64,000 nt of DNA from Rhizobiaceae bacterium (GTDB lineage Bacteria > Pseudomonadota > Alphaproteobacteria > Rhizobiales > Rhizobiaceae), in contig JAEPNK010000001.1 of the NCBI GenBank assembly GCA_017643495.1, positions 1,965,623 through 2,029,622 on the forward strand. The letters are read 5' to 3'. Numbering within the stretch: position 1 is the first letter of the stretch; each line of letters starts with the position of its first letter. Under the pieces are notes generated by a model. The model worked only from the letters and a program-made list of their open reading frames with translations, searched no databases and had not been told where the DNA came from. Position numbers and translations under genes: made by a program. Below are positions 49,024 through 57,835 of the stretch, piece by piece.

Positions 49024-49959
49024 CTAAACCTTCGGCAACACAATTCCGGGAAACCGGTTTGTCTCGACCAGTTCTTTCATGTGATTCAAAAAAGCATCGA
49101 CAATCCGTGAACGGTACTCAATTTGCTTGGTCGCCAGACCGAGGGTCAATGGACGAATGCTGTCTGTCAGCCGGACAAAGGCAAGTTGGCCGCCATCAGG
49201 TGCCAGTTTGGTTTTTGGTTGCATGTTGAACAGGCTGAAACCAAAACCGTTCGCAACGAGACTGCGTGCAATTGACAATTCTGATGTGCGTTCCGCCACG
49301 TTTGGTCTCACACCCAGATCCTGAAATACTGAGAGGAAATATTCCCGGCTGATTGGCAGGTCCAGCAGGATCATCGGTTCGTGTTCCAGCTCCTTGAGCG
49401 AGAGCTCCTTGCGGGCTGCAAGCGGATGGTTTGCCGGGAGCATGATGCTGGGAGGCAGCGAAACCAGCTCCTGGAATGCGATGTCCTTGGGAATCTCCAT
49501 CTCATAGGTAATGGCGATATCTATTTCTGCCCGGCTTAGCATCCTGAAAAGCTCAACCTGATGGCCTTCTCTCAGGGTAACAGAGGCGTCCGGAAATTCT
49601 TCCTCGAATGATTTGCGGGCCGCAGCGCTGATAAGTGGGGCAAGTGTGGTCAACACACCAATGGTAATTGGTCCGCGTGGTTTGTCGGTTATATCGGCTG
49701 CCAGGTCATTCAATGCAGCCGCATCGTCAAGAATTCGTTTTGCAGCATTGAAGAGGCGGCGTCCGCCCGGCGTAAGGGCGAGCCCTTGCGCATGATGGCG
49801 AACGAAAATCTGGATGCCGAACTCTGCCTCCAACTGGCTGATGGCTGCGGAAATGGAGGGGGAAGAAACGTTGACCTTTTGTGATGCAAGCGAAATGGTT
49901 CCTGCTTCGCCAACTGCGACGAGGTATTCCAGTTGTCTGAATGTAAAACGCAAAGGCAT
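49024..49959 (-). CDS. LysR-family transcriptional regulator
   Basis: This 311 aa regulator has an N-terminal winged HTH (FTFRQLEYLVAVGEAGTISL then SPSISAAISQLE) and the periplasmic-binding-protein-like effector domain. It lies at the downstream end of the Rieske-RidA-DUF1028 gene row, on the same strand and 76 nt after DUF1028, and converges on the ArgE-like gene. It is the natural candidate to control the surrounding catabolic genes, with the substrate or an intermediate as coinducer. Autoregulation is not evident. Confidence 0.93.
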   Translation of the reverse strand: MPLRFTFRQLEYLVAVGEAGTISLASQKVNVSSPSISAAISQLEAEFGIQIFVRHHAQGLALTPGGRRLFNAAKRILDDAAALNDLAADITDKPRGPITIGVLTTLAPLISAAARKSFEEEFPDASVTLREGHQVELFRMLSRAEIDIAITYEMEIPKDIAFQELVSLPPSIMLPANHPLAARKELSLKELEHEPMILLDLPISREYFLSVFQDLGVRPNVAERTSELSIARSLVANGFGFSLFNMQPKTKLAPDGGQLAFVRLTDSIRPLTLGLATKQIEYRSRIVDAFLNHMKELVETNRFPGIVLPKV

Positions 49960-50035
49960 GGGGATTCATGAACTGTAGAGGCTGACAAATCAAGCGTTTG
50001 CAAGATGGCCGCATGAACCACAAGCGAGACAAGGC

Positions 50036-50710
50036 TCAATCGTCACCTGGTACGCCATAAGAAGGAGCCTCTCTTGGATCGAGTGCCCGTTGTACATAAG
50101 CTTCCATTTGCGGCTTGTAGATATCCCAGGCATTGGCAACTGCCTCAATCGGACATGCATCTGTCCAGTCACATCTCAGATCGGCAAGGGGCCAGGAAAC
50201 ACGATGGCAAAGCTGCATGCCGGCAGAATGGACCGGACCTGCTTCACCACCAGCCGCAAGACCTGCCTTCATCGCTGCAATGAGCCTGTCTCCGAGATGA
50301 CCTTTTGTACTGGCGAAGCATTCTGCCATGGCTTTTGGTACATCGGTGTTGGCCAGAAGGTTGCCGGCGGCAATAACATCCCTTTCGCTGGCATCGGTCC
50401 AGATTCCCAGCGCCTTGTTGCCGGAAAAGATTGCTGTCTCTCCCTGACTGTCAATCGCCAGCACTTGCCGGTATTCGACGTGTGGTGCGGCATTTCGGAT
50501 GATTTCTACTGCCTCTGCAGCGCTTTTGCCTTGTTCCATCAGGTCAAGCGTAGAGGGGCCGAGGGTAGGGTCTGTAATATTCTGGCTGGCAACGGCTCCC
50601 ACCCCGGCACGCGTATAGGCGCAGCGCGCTGCTACAGCAGGAGATGAGGATGAAACAGCAATGCCGAACATGCCGGTATCTGCGCACCGGGCTACAAGCG
50701 AAAATGTCAT
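50036..50710 (-). CDS. DUF1028 domain protein
   Basis: The 224 aa protein matches DUF1028, whose members begin MTFSLVARCADTGMFGIAVSSSSPAV and are predicted to have an Ntn-hydrolase-like fold. Sequence marks are GVGAVASQNITDP and EGRxxAIFSGxxAL-like (GETAIFSGNKAL). The biochemical role is not established. Its start overlaps the RidA stop by 4 nt, so the two are coupled, a pairing that also occurs in other catabolic clusters. Confidence 0.85.
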   Translation of the reverse strand: MTFSLVARCADTGMFGIAVSSSSPAVAARCAYTRAGVGAVASQNITDPTLGPSTLDLMEQGKSAAEAVEIIRNAAPHVEYRQVLAIDSQGETAIFSGNKALGIWTDASERDVIAAGNLLANTDVPKAMAECFASTKGHLGDRLIAAMKAGLAAGGEAGPVHSAGMQLCHRVSWPLADLRCDWTDACPIEAVANAWDIYKPQMEAYVQRALDPREAPSYGVPGDD

Positions 50711-51123
50711 TCTGGAATAACCGCTGTTCCGTCTATTTCAACCAGCCATTCCGGGCGGGCTAGGGCTTGCACAACCAGACCTGTCGAAACCGGATGAATG
50801 CCTTTCAGGTATTCTCCCATCGTACGGTAAACGGCTTCTCGATGCCGAACGTCCGTTATGTAGACGACAACTTTCACAAGATGCTCCATCTCGCCGCCGG
50901 CCTCTTCAATAAGCTGTTTTATGTTTTGCATGACCTTGTGCGTTTGTTCCACCGGGTCGTGACTGTCGATGTTCTTTGCGTCATCGAGGTTTTGGGGGCA
51001 TTGTCCGCGCAACCAGACAATCCGGCCCCCTGTTGTAACGACGGCCTGGCAAAGGTCATTGTCCAGTTGCTGTTCGGGATAGGTATCCCGCGTATTGAAT
51101 TTGCGAATGCGTGTATGGGTCAA
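50707..51123 (-). CDS. RidA family protein
   Basis: RidA enzymes hydrolyse reactive enamine/imine intermediates to ketones and ammonia. The 138 aa protein has the YjgF/RidA core with the essential active-site arginine conserved (Arg123 in QALARPEWLVEI) and Glu129. It is longer at the N-terminus than the housekeeping RidA and lies between a Rieske oxygenase and DUF1028, so a pathway-specific role is likely. RutC-like subgroups are an alternative. Confidence 0.88.
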   Translation of the reverse strand: MTHTRIRKFNTRDTYPEQQLDNDLCQAVVTTGGRIVWLRGQCPQNLDDAKNIDSHDPVEQTHKVMQNIKQLIEEAGGEMEHLVKVVVYITDVRHREAVYRTMGEYLKGIHPVSTGLVVQALARPEWLVEIDGTAVIPE

Positions 51124-51156
51124 CCCGTTTCCCCGTTCTTGGTTCAGGAATGATTG

Positions 51157-52281
51157 TCAGGCGATTTCCTGGATGCGCTTGTTGATATAACAGGCAAAAT
51201 CGTAATTGGGTCTTTCAAGATGCGAAAGATGGCCCGGTTTGGCTGCCTGGGAACACAGGCCCCTGTATACCTTCTCGGTACAACCCCTGTCTTCAATATT
51301 CACATCATCCAGCAATGTTTTGAGTTGGGCAAAATGCGCCTGCGCATCTGGATCATTGACATATTCTGGCGACATGCCGCCTCCAAAATTGATGCGCACC
51401 TGGCCAACTCCGCTTGGATGTAGACTCAAATACCAGAAATAGCCGGGTGTTAGCGTGATCATCAAGCTGGGATATATGGCAAGCAGGTATGTCATACGCC
51501 GACGCTCACCCTGAAGCCTGTCATTTTCGGGATGGGCCAAAGCAATTTTGAGCGATTCATCCTTGAGAATGGTGTGATAGTTGAACGCTTCCTCACCAGG
51601 GGGGCAAACCATTTCCTCAAGTTTCGACAATCCGCCGATTGTGCCCGCATGGCAGACAGGCAGATGGTAGCTTTCCATGAAATTTTCAGCCAGTACCTTC
51701 CAGTTTGTGTCCCATAGATGGGTTTCAAAAAAGGTTTCCGTATAGGAAGCCATGTTGTAGTCCCCAACCAACTCTTCGACCCGGGCTAGTTGCGTGGCGA
51801 CAGGGGAGGCATTGGAGTTGAGTGTGACGAATACCCAGCCAAGCCATTCCTCACATCGTACTTGGGGCAGGGCGTAGTGCCCCTTGCAGAAATCCTTGTT
51901 CATCGTCATCGCAGGGGCACCGCGAAGCGATCCGTCAAGATTATAGGTCCAGGCATGATATGGGCAAACAATGCTTCTGGTGCTGCCCCGGCCTTCGAGA
52001 AGCGTTGACATTCTGTGCAGGCAAACGTTGGACATCGCCCGCAATTCGCTTTGTGAGTCTCTCAATACAATGATTGGCTGGTTGGCCAACTCCAGGGTGA
52101 CGTAATTACCCGGTTTGCTGAGTGATGATGCCCGGCCAACGCAATACCAGTCTTTGGAAAATATCCCGGCCAGTTCTTTCTCGAGAAATTCCTCGGACGT
52201 GTAGACAGAAGGCGGCATGGCTCTTGCCTGTTCAAACGGAACTGCAACGGTTTCCTTTAGTTCAAGCACCGCTTCTGTCAT
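51157..52281 (-). CDS. Rieske aromatic-ring/quaternary-amine oxygenase, alpha subunit
   Basis: This 374 aa oxygenase has a Rieske [2Fe-2S] centre (Cys87, His89, Cys106, His109; CLH then 16 residues then CPYH) and a mononuclear iron site (Glu203, His206, His211 in ENFMESYHLPVCH). It resembles GbcA/stachydrine-demethylase type alpha-only oxygenases more than ring dioxygenases with a beta subunit. ATG 52281 has AGGAGAGG upstream; an upstream in-frame codon at 52359 is rejected. No reductase or ferredoxin gene is next to it. The substrate is unknown. Confidence 0.88.
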   Translation of the reverse strand: MTEAVLELKETVAVPFEQARAMPPSVYTSEEFLEKELAGIFSKDWYCVGRASSLSKPGNYVTLELANQPIIVLRDSQSELRAMSNVCLHRMSTLLEGRGSTRSIVCPYHAWTYNLDGSLRGAPAMTMNKDFCKGHYALPQVRCEEWLGWVFVTLNSNASPVATQLARVEELVGDYNMASYTETFFETHLWDTNWKVLAENFMESYHLPVCHAGTIGGLSKLEEMVCPPGEEAFNYHTILKDESLKIALAHPENDRLQGERRRMTYLLAIYPSLMITLTPGYFWYLSLHPSGVGQVRINFGGGMSPEYVNDPDAQAHFAQLKTLLDDVNIEDRGCTEKVYRGLCSQAAKPGHLSHLERPNYDFACYINKRIQEIA

Positions 52282-52350
52282 TGTCCTCTCCTGACCGTAC
52301 CAGATTGCAATCAGCTCATACCGATATTTGTCGATGGTAAGCGGTACTGA

Positions 52351-52414
52351 CAGGTTCAAACAAGCATCTGATTGTGCATCATTGCTTTGGCCGAACCTAA
52401 TCAGTCTGAACCTG
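52351..52414. promoter_or_regulatory. Repeated AGGTTC motif upstream of the Rieske gene
   Basis: CAGGTTCA (52351-52358) and TGAACCTG (52407-52414) are perfect inverted copies 48 bases apart, and GAACCT occurs again at 52393-52398. The three copies sit in the 152-nt gap before the Rieske gene, whose promoter must lie here. A LysR or other regulator could bind. Confidence 0.4.
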
Positions 52415-52433
52415 ATTTACGGCAGACCAGCAC

Positions 52434-54062
52434 CTACCTGCCATTGACTGTGATGTTCAGTCTTTTGACAATCTCATCGGGCTGAACGCTTCCCGCCCGC
52501 ACACCGGCTCCCAGGGCAATGATCTGGGTAGTTGTCAGCGGTGGCACTGGTGCAAGGCGGAGATCAATACTCCGGTTGCCCTGCATGAATACCCCCAGGG
52601 CATCGCGAACCTGGGCTGCAAGCTCCGGCACATTGTATGGTCCAAGCATACTGCTTGCGAGGAAAGGAATGACTGTCTGGTAGCTTTGGGCGTCCTGTCC
52701 TGTCTTTTGGGACTGGAGTTTTATGACCCGTTGCAAGGCACTGTCATCCGTCACGGACAATTGTGCTTCTTCCAGTGTCAGCCCCGCCAACTCGCCCAGT
52801 ATTTGCAATGATACTGCACTCTGCTTTTCAGGATCGGTTTCAAGGCTGCTCTTGTGGGAGAGCTGTGAGACTTTGCGTGCTACAGCTTCAGTATAACCTG
52901 ATGCCTTGAGAACCATCTCAATTGAGCCGACATCATCAATGTCGAGTCGGTATGACCCGAGTGACAAGTCACCGGTCTTTATATTCCATGTGCCATCTCC
53001 CGTTAGGTCAAGCACAAGTCGTTCGTATCCCAACTCGGTCATCGCATCGAGACCGCGCTTGTTTTCGCGTGTAACGGGTAGGGCATCGAGATTTACAAAT
53101 GCACGGCTGAATGCCCCGCTGCCTTGCATTACAGAACGCTCATCATTGATCTCGCTGCTTCCCTCCAGCTTGTTCCAGCCAAAAACTGTTTTCCCGTCCA
53201 GCTTGAGCTCTGCAGGTCCGGCAGCGATGTTTATCCCTGTTTCTGGCAAAATTGAATCAACCGGTTTGCTCCAGTCAGGAGAATAAAGGTTGCGAGCACT
53301 TATCTTTCCAAGTGCGAACGCAATATCGTGACCTTCTTCATTGGTTCCTTCAAGATTGAACTTGCCAATTTCAAGCAGGGCAATATCAAAAGCTGTAGCG
53401 CTGTTCAGCGTAGCGTTGTCCAGGGTGATCCCATCCAGTGTGAGGTCGTAATTGCCGTTTGGTGCCGATGTCGTTCCGCTCAGGGCTTCCAGAACAAGTG
53501 TTTCAACACTGAAGGTTTGGTTATCCTTCGCTTCCAGACCCGTGATGTTGATACCCGGAGTTCGGAACTCCTGTTTTTCCTTGGGGCCTTCGGTCGTCAA
53601 GGTCACATTTGCGAACTGACCGTCGCCAAGACTGAGCGGCCAGACGGCTGTTTTGCGGTCTGCAAGGTCAGGGTAATCAACGTTGTCGGCGGTGATGGCG
53701 TCAATACTCAGGACAGTATCCTTGCCATCTCGCGTTTTCGACTTTTGTCTGAAGCCGTTCGCTTCGAGCCTGTTGACAGAAAAGCCTTTGTCGCCAACCT
53801 GCGAGAACCCGGTCAGGATCAGCTCACTGACAGTAATTTCAAGGTTCTCAGTCTCGTTGGTATACTGGAAATCCCTGACAATGCTTCTGTTTCCGTCCTG
53901 CTCCTGACTGCCAATCACAAGTTCATTGCCGTTTGCTTCAGCCTGTTTCTTGAGAACATCTATGAAGCTTGGCGTATCTTGCGCAGCTGCAGTGTGAACA
54001 GGAAGGCTAATGGAGACAAAAAACAGTGATAAAATTGAAAATGACAAGCGGATAATACGCAT
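52434..54062 (-). CDS. Large hypothetical exported protein
   Basis: I do not recognise the family. The 542 aa protein has a signal peptide (cleavage near TAAAQ) and a beta-rich body with loosely repeated segments of about 60-90 residues (FSVNRLEANGFR, FSVETLVLEALSG, FDIALLEIGKFNLEG, IAFALGKISARNL), recalling AsmA- or DUF945-like repeat proteins. The C-terminal third is more helical. A periplasmic location is likely. ATG 54062 is preferred over ATG 54080 because it gives the normal signal peptide. It is divergent from the esterase gene. Confidence 0.7.
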   Translation of the reverse strand: MRIIRLSFSILSLFFVSISLPVHTAAAQDTPSFIDVLKKQAEANGNELVIGSQEQDGNRSIVRDFQYTNETENLEITVSELILTGFSQVGDKGFSVNRLEANGFRQKSKTRDGKDTVLSIDAITADNVDYPDLADRKTAVWPLSLGDGQFANVTLTTEGPKEKQEFRTPGINITGLEAKDNQTFSVETLVLEALSGTTSAPNGNYDLTLDGITLDNATLNSATAFDIALLEIGKFNLEGTNEEGHDIAFALGKISARNLYSPDWSKPVDSILPETGINIAAGPAELKLDGKTVFGWNKLEGSSEINDERSVMQGSGAFSRAFVNLDALPVTRENKRGLDAMTELGYERLVLDLTGDGTWNIKTGDLSLGSYRLDIDDVGSIEMVLKASGYTEAVARKVSQLSHKSSLETDPEKQSAVSLQILGELAGLTLEEAQLSVTDDSALQRVIKLQSQKTGQDAQSYQTVIPFLASSMLGPYNVPELAAQVRDALGVFMQGNRSIDLRLAPVPPLTTTQIIALGAGVRAGSVQPDEIVKRLNITVNGR

Positions 54063-54175
54063 GAAGTGATACCTTCCCATGATTTTGCAGCCCCTGATTG
54101 CATAACATAGGCAAGGGATTGAGGCACAAAAAAGGGATAAAGTGCTTCTGGAGTTGAAAAAACTGAATTTCAGCC

Positions 54176-54204
54176 TTCAAAAGCTGTGTGACCTTGCGTT
54201 ATAA
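54176..54204 (+). promoter_or_regulatory. Candidate promoter for the esterase gene
   Basis: TTCAAA (54176-54181) and TTATAA (54199-54204) are 17 bases apart in the 188-nt divergent gap (54063-54250), about 46 nt before the esterase ATG. No other structure is evident in the gap. Confidence 0.35.
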
Positions 54205-54250
54205 GGATTCTTCAAGGGGTAAAACGGTTTGCAGCTTCCATAAGGGAAAG

Positions 54251-55147
54251 ATGATGCAAAGTGCTATCCGCTGTCGTGTTTCACAGTTTTTCGCATTGGC
54301 GATTGTTTTCACGATAGCAAGCTTCGCCACAATCTCGATTGTTGACAAGGCATTTGCTGAAGAACCCAATCGCATTATCACAAAAGGGGTTCATGTTGGT
54401 GGCGGTCAACGTGTCGATATCCATGCTCCGCTGACAGTGAAAAGCCGCGGCTTTTTCAAGCCTGCGCGCAAGGCACCCGTATTGCTCTATGTGCATGGCG
54501 GTGGATGGATCAAGGGAACCCGCGAGAAAAGCTACAGCCTTGGTGAATTTACAACCCAACGTGGATACATGTTGGTTTCAATCGATTACCGCCCGGTACC
54601 GAAAACCAATATTGATGGTCAGGTGCACGATGTTGTGCGTGCCATAAACTGGGTTCGCAACAATATTTCCAGATATGGGGGTGATCGCCGCCGTATTGTC
54701 ATCATGGGGCATTCAGCTGGCTCTCATCTTGTATCCATGGTTGCAGCCAAGCGGCTTGGCGGCAAGCTGAATGGTGTGATCGCAAACGATGTTCAGGCAT
54801 ATGACATGGTCGCGTATGGCGGTATGCGGGGTTCGTTGCCCTATGTTTATGCAGCCGCATTTGGCAGCAATCCGGATAATTGGGTTCGATGGTCGCCGGT
54901 TACCTACGTAAGGCGCGGGGCAAGTGGAGGCTACCCACCCATCATGATCATGTATTCGGGCTCCAACTATCAGCGGCGGAAAATACTGGCGCATGGATTT
55001 GCCGGAGATTTGCGGGCCAAGGGCGCCCGGGTCACGCTGTTTGACGGAAAGCGCTACACGCACGGTTCGATTGCCCGTACGATCGGGCACAGTCCGGAAG
55101 TTACCAGAGCCGTGGAACGGTTTTTGCGATCTGCTTTTGGAAAATAG
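54251..55147 (+). CDS. Exported alpha/beta hydrolase (HSL-like esterase)
   Basis: The 298 aa protein has an N-terminal signal or anchor, then the esterase signatures VLLYVHGGGWIKG (HGGGW at 82-86) and the nucleophile motif GHSAG (Ser155). A C-terminal histidine in KRYTHGSIART is the likely triad member. The family hydrolyses carboxylic esters; the natural substrate is unknown. ATG 54251 and ATG 54254 are both possible; AAGGGAAAG lies just before. It precedes the LemA gene by 70 nt but may have its own promoter. Confidence 0.85.
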   Translation: MMQSAIRCRVSQFFALAIVFTIASFATISIVDKAFAEEPNRIITKGVHVGGGQRVDIHAPLTVKSRGFFKPARKAPVLLYVHGGGWIKGTREKSYSLGEFTTQRGYMLVSIDYRPVPKTNIDGQVHDVVRAINWVRNNISRYGGDRRRIVIMGHSAGSHLVSMVAAKRLGGKLNGVIANDVQAYDMVAYGGMRGSLPYVYAAAFGSNPDNWVRWSPVTYVRRGASGGYPPIMIMYSGSNYQRRKILAHGFAGDLRAKGARVTLFDGKRYTHGSIARTIGHSPEVTRAVERFLRSAFGK

Positions 55148-55217
55148 GAAATTCTGTCTTTATTGGTCGCATACCAGCGACTTCAGCCAGCCAGCCAGTC
55201 ATACAAGTGGGGGAACC

Positions 55218-55778
55218 ATGGATCTGATCGCAATTGTCGTAATAGCAGCCATAGGGCTCTATGCCATCATCATCTACAATGCTTTGGTGAAAGCCAGACA
55301 GATGGTGCGGGAAGCCTGGAGCGGAATTGACGTGCAGCTGAAACGCCGTGCCGATCTCATTCCAAACCTTTTGGAAACCGTCAAGGGATACGCGGCCCAT
55401 GAAAAGGATACGCTTTCTGAAGTGATCGAGATGCGTACACGTGCCCAGGGAGTACCGTCTGATGATGTGGCTGCCCGTGCTGAAGCAGAAGGCATGTTGA
55501 CACGGGCACTCGGAAAACTTTTTGCAGTTGCCGAAGATTATCCTGATCTGAAAGCAAACGAGAATTTCCGGGATCTCCAGAATTCTCTGGAAAAGCTTGA
55601 GTCTGAAATCCAGATGTCTCGCCGTTATTACAATGGTGCAGCCCGCGATCTCAACGTTCGCGTGGAAAGTTTCCCTTCGAATCTCGTGGCAAACACCTTC
55701 AAGTTCGAACAGGTGGACTATTTCGAAGTTGAAAATGAAGCTGATCGGGCCGTTCCAAAGGTAAGCTTCGGAGACTGA
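55218..55778 (+). CDS. LemA family protein
   Basis: The 186 aa protein has one N-terminal membrane span (IAIVVIAAIGLYAIIIYNAL) and the LemA helical domain with VKARQMVREAWSGIDVQLKRRADLIPNL and LSEVIEMRTRAQ. Its function is not settled; LemA proteins often accompany DUF2207 or TPM proteins. GGGGGAACC precedes ATG 55218. The stop is 3 nt before the DUF2207 gene, so they are coupled. Confidence 0.93.
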   Translation: MDLIAIVVIAAIGLYAIIIYNALVKARQMVREAWSGIDVQLKRRADLIPNLLETVKGYAAHEKDTLSEVIEMRTRAQGVPSDDVAARAEAEGMLTRALGKLFAVAEDYPDLKANENFRDLQNSLEKLESEIQMSRRYYNGAARDLNVRVESFPSNLVANTFKFEQVDYFEVENEADRAVPKVSFGD

Positions 55779-55781
55779 TTG

Positions 55782-57734
55782 ATGTCGTTTCTCCGGTATG
55801 CACGTCTCTATCTGACTGCCTTGGTCATGGCCATCCTTGCCGGGCCAACAGTCCTCAGTGCTGCTGAAGTCATTCAATCATTCCACAGCCGCATTGAAGT
55901 TGAAAAAGATGGCACACTGCTTGTTACCGAAAACATTCGTGTCACGGCAGAAGGCAGAAATATTCGCCGTGGTATCTATCGTGACTTCCCGTTGCTTTTT
56001 GAGGATGCTCGCGGAAGGCAGCGCCAGGTCGGTTTTGAGTTGCTTGGTGTGGAAAGGGATGGCCAGGCTGATGGAAGCAGGGTTGAAAAGAGTCGTTCCA
56101 AGGTGCGCATTTACATCGGTAAGGAAGACCGTTTTCTGCAGCCCGGAACCTATACCTATACGATCAGGTACACCACGGACCGGCAAATCAGGTTCTTTCC
56201 AGACCATGACGAACTGTATTGGAACGTGACCGGGAACTTCTGGAATTTTCCGGTTCTCAAGGCCTCGGCAACCGTGATGCTTCCTCGGGGAGTAAGACCA
56301 ACCGGCCTGATCGGGTTTACGGGCAGGGTCGGCTCCACGGAACAGGCTGTGAACATGTCTTCAAGCGACAATGTAGTCAAGGCGGAAGCAAGGCGGCGTT
56401 TGGAGAGTGGGGAGGGGCTTACCATTGCTGTAAAAATGCCGGACAATTCCATCGCGGAGCCAACCGCTGCTCAGCGCAGTGCATGGTTCTGGAAGGACAA
56501 TATCGGATACTTTATGGCAATAGCCGGCTTGCTTCTTGTGTGTGGCTACTATTTTGCCAACTGGTGGATGGTAGGGCGTGATCCTGCTGCAGGTGTCGTT
56601 GTCCCTCGCTGGGATGCTCCGGACAATATCTCCCCGGCACTGGTAAACTATATCGACAAGAAAGGTCTCGCAGGAAAAGGCTTTGACGCCATATCCTCGG
56701 CGATATTGAATCTGGCAGTCAAAGGGCTTGTAACCATCGACAAGCATGCGGATACCATAACCGTTTCTGTAAACAAGGATGTTCCCAAACCGCCGGATCT
56801 CCCCGTTGGTGAAAGGTCAATTCTAAATCGCTTGAAAGTGACCGGGGATCAGCAACTCACGATTTCAAAAAGTAACGGGGCGACTGTCAAAAAGCTCCAG
56901 CAGGGATTTGCCACGGCAATGGAGCAGGAACACCGTGGGAAATATTATGAAGCAAACACATTGACCTTCATTGGCGGCGTGTTGCTCTCCCTGGTTGTTA
57001 TGTTTCTGGTTGTGTTTTTTGCTTCACCTTCAAAAGAAATGTTCGAGTTCCTGTTCATGTGTGGGTTCGGCACTGTTTTCTTTGGCGTTTTTGCCATTTC
57101 GCTGGCCAAGAAGTTTTCGTCCAGCGGAAACTTCTTCGGCAAGGTTGTTTCATTGATCATGACAGGTTTGGTGTCATTTGCTGTGCTGTCATCATTCTTC
57201 GCGAGCATTGCGGTATCCGTGATCGAAATGGGAAAGGGGCCGGAAGCCTGGCTTCTCATGACCATCGTCGGGATCATCGTGCTCAACATCCTTTTTTACT
57301 TCCTGCTGGGTGCTCCCACACCACTTGGTCGTAAAAAAATGGACGGGATAGAAGGACTGCGTACCTATCTCCAACTGGCCGAAAAAGACCGCATGAATCT
57401 CAAGGGCGCTCCGGATTTTTCGGTCAAGCATTTCGAAGAGCTGTTGCCCTATGCGGTAGCATTGGGTGTTGAAAAACCATGGTCGCGCGCTTTTGAAACC
57501 TGGCTGGCCGCCGCTTTTGCAGCCGGTGCTGTAGCAGCATCCACATATCGGCCTGATTGGTACTCCGGAAGGAGTTTCGATAGCGACAGCCTGTCCGATA
57601 CCATGAGCGATTTCACAGGTTCGATGCAAAGCGGTTTTTCCAGTGCGATGCCGGTGCCGAAATCATCTTCTTCCGGATTTTCCGGTGGCTCTTCTGGCGG
57701 CGGAGGAGGCGGCGGGGGCGGTGGAGGCTGGTAA
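55782..57734 (+). CDS. DUF2207 membrane protein with poly-glycine tail
   Basis: The 650 aa protein has a signal peptide, an N-terminal DUF2207 extracytoplasmic domain (IEVEKDGTLLVTENIRVTAEG then RRGIYRDFP), a membrane span near residue 245, a cytoplasmic-looking middle, three or four further spans (VLLSLVVMFLVVFFASPS and on) and a C-terminal Ser/Gly tail with a run of glycines and a final Trp. Such tails are usual for this family. Together with LemA it forms a membrane module of unknown role, possibly in envelope maintenance. ATG 55782 is preferred over TTG 55779. Confidence 0.9.
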   Translation: MSFLRYARLYLTALVMAILAGPTVLSAAEVIQSFHSRIEVEKDGTLLVTENIRVTAEGRNIRRGIYRDFPLLFEDARGRQRQVGFELLGVERDGQADGSRVEKSRSKVRIYIGKEDRFLQPGTYTYTIRYTTDRQIRFFPDHDELYWNVTGNFWNFPVLKASATVMLPRGVRPTGLIGFTGRVGSTEQAVNMSSSDNVVKAEARRRLESGEGLTIAVKMPDNSIAEPTAAQRSAWFWKDNIGYFMAIAGLLLVCGYYFANWWMVGRDPAAGVVVPRWDAPDNISPALVNYIDKKGLAGKGFDAISSAILNLAVKGLVTIDKHADTITVSVNKDVPKPPDLPVGERSILNRLKVTGDQQLTISKSNGATVKKLQQGFATAMEQEHRGKYYEANTLTFIGGVLLSLVVMFLVVFFASPSKEMFEFLFMCGFGTVFFGVFAISLAKKFSSSGNFFGKVVSLIMTGLVSFAVLSSFFASIAVSVIEMGKGPEAWLLMTIVGIIVLNILFYFLLGAPTPLGRKKMDGIEGLRTYLQLAEKDRMNLKGAPDFSVKHFEELLPYAVALGVEKPWSRAFETWLAAAFAAGAVAASTYRPDWYSGRSFDSDSLSDTMSDFTGSMQSGFSSAMPVPKSSSSGFSGGSSGGGGGGGGGGGW

Positions 57735-57835
57735 TCCGGCCTTGCCGAAAACCTTCCTGTGAAAAGTTTGCAAGCCACAGCATTCCTTCATGTGAGAAGC
57801 TTGCCCCGAATCAGTGGTTTGGGTAAGGCCTCATT

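Noticed and set aside
49960-50035. A 76-base gap of tRNA size between LysR and DUF1028 genes
   Set aside because: No acceptor stem, T-loop GTTC or CCA-end pattern could be fitted on either strand.
55188-55198. Short tandem CAGC/CAGCCAGCCAGC-like run before lemA
   Set aside because: Only about three units of four bases; too short to call a functional repeat.
55101-55877. A 258-codon minus-strand frame over the LemA gene
   Set aside because: LemA on the plus strand is unambiguous; the antisense frame is a shadow.
57690-57732. GGC/GGG-rich run at the end of the DUF2207 gene as a simple repeat
   Set aside because: It encodes the poly-glycine tail usual for this family, so it is coding sequence rather than a separate repeat element.
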